From NCBI GenBank assembly GCA_903861575.1, contig CAIOUR010000212.1, positions 1 to 39,767 on the forward strand: DNA of 39,767 nucleotides, read 5' to 3'. Position numbers and translations under genes: made by a program. The stretch comes from an uncultured beta proteobacterium. Lineage in GTDB: Bacteria; Pseudomonadota; Gammaproteobacteria; Burkholderiales; Burkholderiaceae_C. The notes under the pieces were generated by a model. The model was not told the origin of the DNA. It made no database searches and saw only the letters and a list, made by a program, of their open reading frames with translations. Below, one piece after another: positions 39,167 through 39,767 of the stretch (its first letter is position 1; each line of letters starts with the position of its first letter).

Positions 39167-39767
39167 TCAGCCGCGGTGATAGCGGTGCGGCACGAAGGGC
39201 ATGGAACAAACTTGCATTGGAATCGGCTTGCCGCGCACCATGGCGTCCAAGCGTGTGCCTGGGGCGCTGTGGGCTGTATCGACGTAGGCTATGGCGATCG
39301 GCGCATCGGCACTGGGCCCCAGCAGCCCGCTGGTCACCTCGCCTACCGCGGCGCCGCCAGGCAAATGCAAGGCCGTGTGTTCGCGCACCGGCACCCGCTC
39401 CAGCGCCCGCAAGCCCACGCGCAGGCGGCTGCAGCCGCCGTCGATTTGTGCCAAAAGATGGAGGGCACCGGGGAAACCCCCGGCCCGGGTACCGCCGCGG
39501 CGACGCACTTTTTGCACCGCCCATAGCAAGTTGGCTTCTGCGGGTGTGGTTGTGGCGTCGATGTCGTTTCCGTAGAGGCACAAGCCGGCTTCCAGCCGCA
39601 GCGAATTGCGGGCCCCCAAACCAATGGGTTTGACTTCAGGTTCTTGCAGGAGCGCCCGGGCAAAAGCCTGCGCCGCATCGGCCGGTACCGAAATTTCAAA
39701 GCCGTCCTCGCCGGTGTAGCCGCTGCGGGTAATAAACAGCGCGTGTCCTTCCCATGCGAAGTCCCCA
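39167..39767 (-). CDS. gcvT: Aminomethyltransferase (T-protein), N-terminal part beyond the window
   Basis: The C-terminal 199 residues of the T-protein, which releases ammonia and transfers the methylene group to tetrahydrofolate. The frame is open to the right edge. Visible family motifs are LFITRSGYTGEDGFEISVP, LGARNSLRLEAGLCLYGNDI (ATG-free continuous match) and the C-terminal domain with GEVTSGLLGPS. The real start, and any glycine riboswitch of the operon, lie beyond base 39767. Confidence 0.95.
   Translation of the reverse strand, partial: GDFAWEGHALFITRSGYTGEDGFEISVPADAAQAFARALLQEPEVKPIGLGARNSLRLEAGLCLYGNDIDATTTPAEANLLWAVQKVRRRGGTRAGGFPGALHLLAQIDGGCSRLRVGLRALERVPVREHTALHLPGGAAVGEVTSGLLGPSADAPIAIAYVDTAHSAPGTRLDAMVRGKPIPMQVCSMPFVPHRYHRG

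Overview
The window is a GC-rich, densely coded chromosomal segment. Gene content, gene order and protein sequence fit a betaproteobacterium of the order Burkholderiales, most likely a Comamonadaceae member of the Rhodoferax/Polaromonas type. This placement is an inference from protein familiarity; there is no rRNA in the window. I see no tRNA, rRNA, CRISPR array, insertion sequence, phage gene or attachment site. No gene-free stretch exceeds 300 bases. Both edges cut a gene: an OGT-like glycosyltransferase on the left and gcvT on the right.

Layout. 1-1435: 3' part of a TPR/O-GlcNAc-transferase-like gene. 1514-1963 (-): an OsmC-family protein. 2031-6326 (+): ilvA, a cytosolic 5'-nucleotidase family gene and an SbmA/YddA-type ABC exporter half, tightly spaced. 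6345-7813 (-): a YheT-type hydrolase and an NTF2-like protein. 7881-14958 (-): the complete F1Fo ATP synthase operon, atpIBEFHAGDC. 15137-17114 (+): the lipoate operon (DUF493, lipB, lipA). 17116-21375 (-): a four-gene envelope operon of phosphatase, msbA, sialidase-like protein and membrane protein.

21433-27800 is the most interesting part. A PQQ-dependent alcohol dehydrogenase carrying the Asp-x-Asp signature of lanthanide-dependent enzymes (25403-27127, +) is followed by a dihaem cytochrome c. Divergent from it runs a four-gene operon in which every product looks exported: a secreted ankyrin protein, an outer-membrane beta-barrel with two near-repeated Asn/Asp-rich loops, a PQQ-associated YVTN beta-propeller, and a PQQ-associated ABC-type substrate-binding protein. 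The propeller and the binding protein belong to the families that accompany quinoprotein alcohol oxidation and lanthanide uptake in Pseudomonas and methylotrophs. The transporter ATPase and permease are not present here.

27946-35254 (+): formate handling, with an OFA-family oxalate/formate transporter, a strong terminator, a two-subunit NAD-linked formate dehydrogenase (NuoE-NuoF fusion plus a NuoG-like/molybdopterin catalytic subunit) and fdhD. 35317-35733 (+): an AHSA1/SRPBCC protein. 35788-39767 (-): the glycine cleavage genes gcvT (partial), gcvH and gcvP.

Read together, the right half suggests periplasmic alcohol oxidation feeding electrons to cytochrome c, formate uptake and oxidation to CO2 with NADH, and one-carbon unit generation from glycine. 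The lipoate genes at 15-17 kb serve GcvH and the 2-oxoacid dehydrogenases. Whether the alcohol is methanol, ethanol or something larger cannot be read from the sequence.
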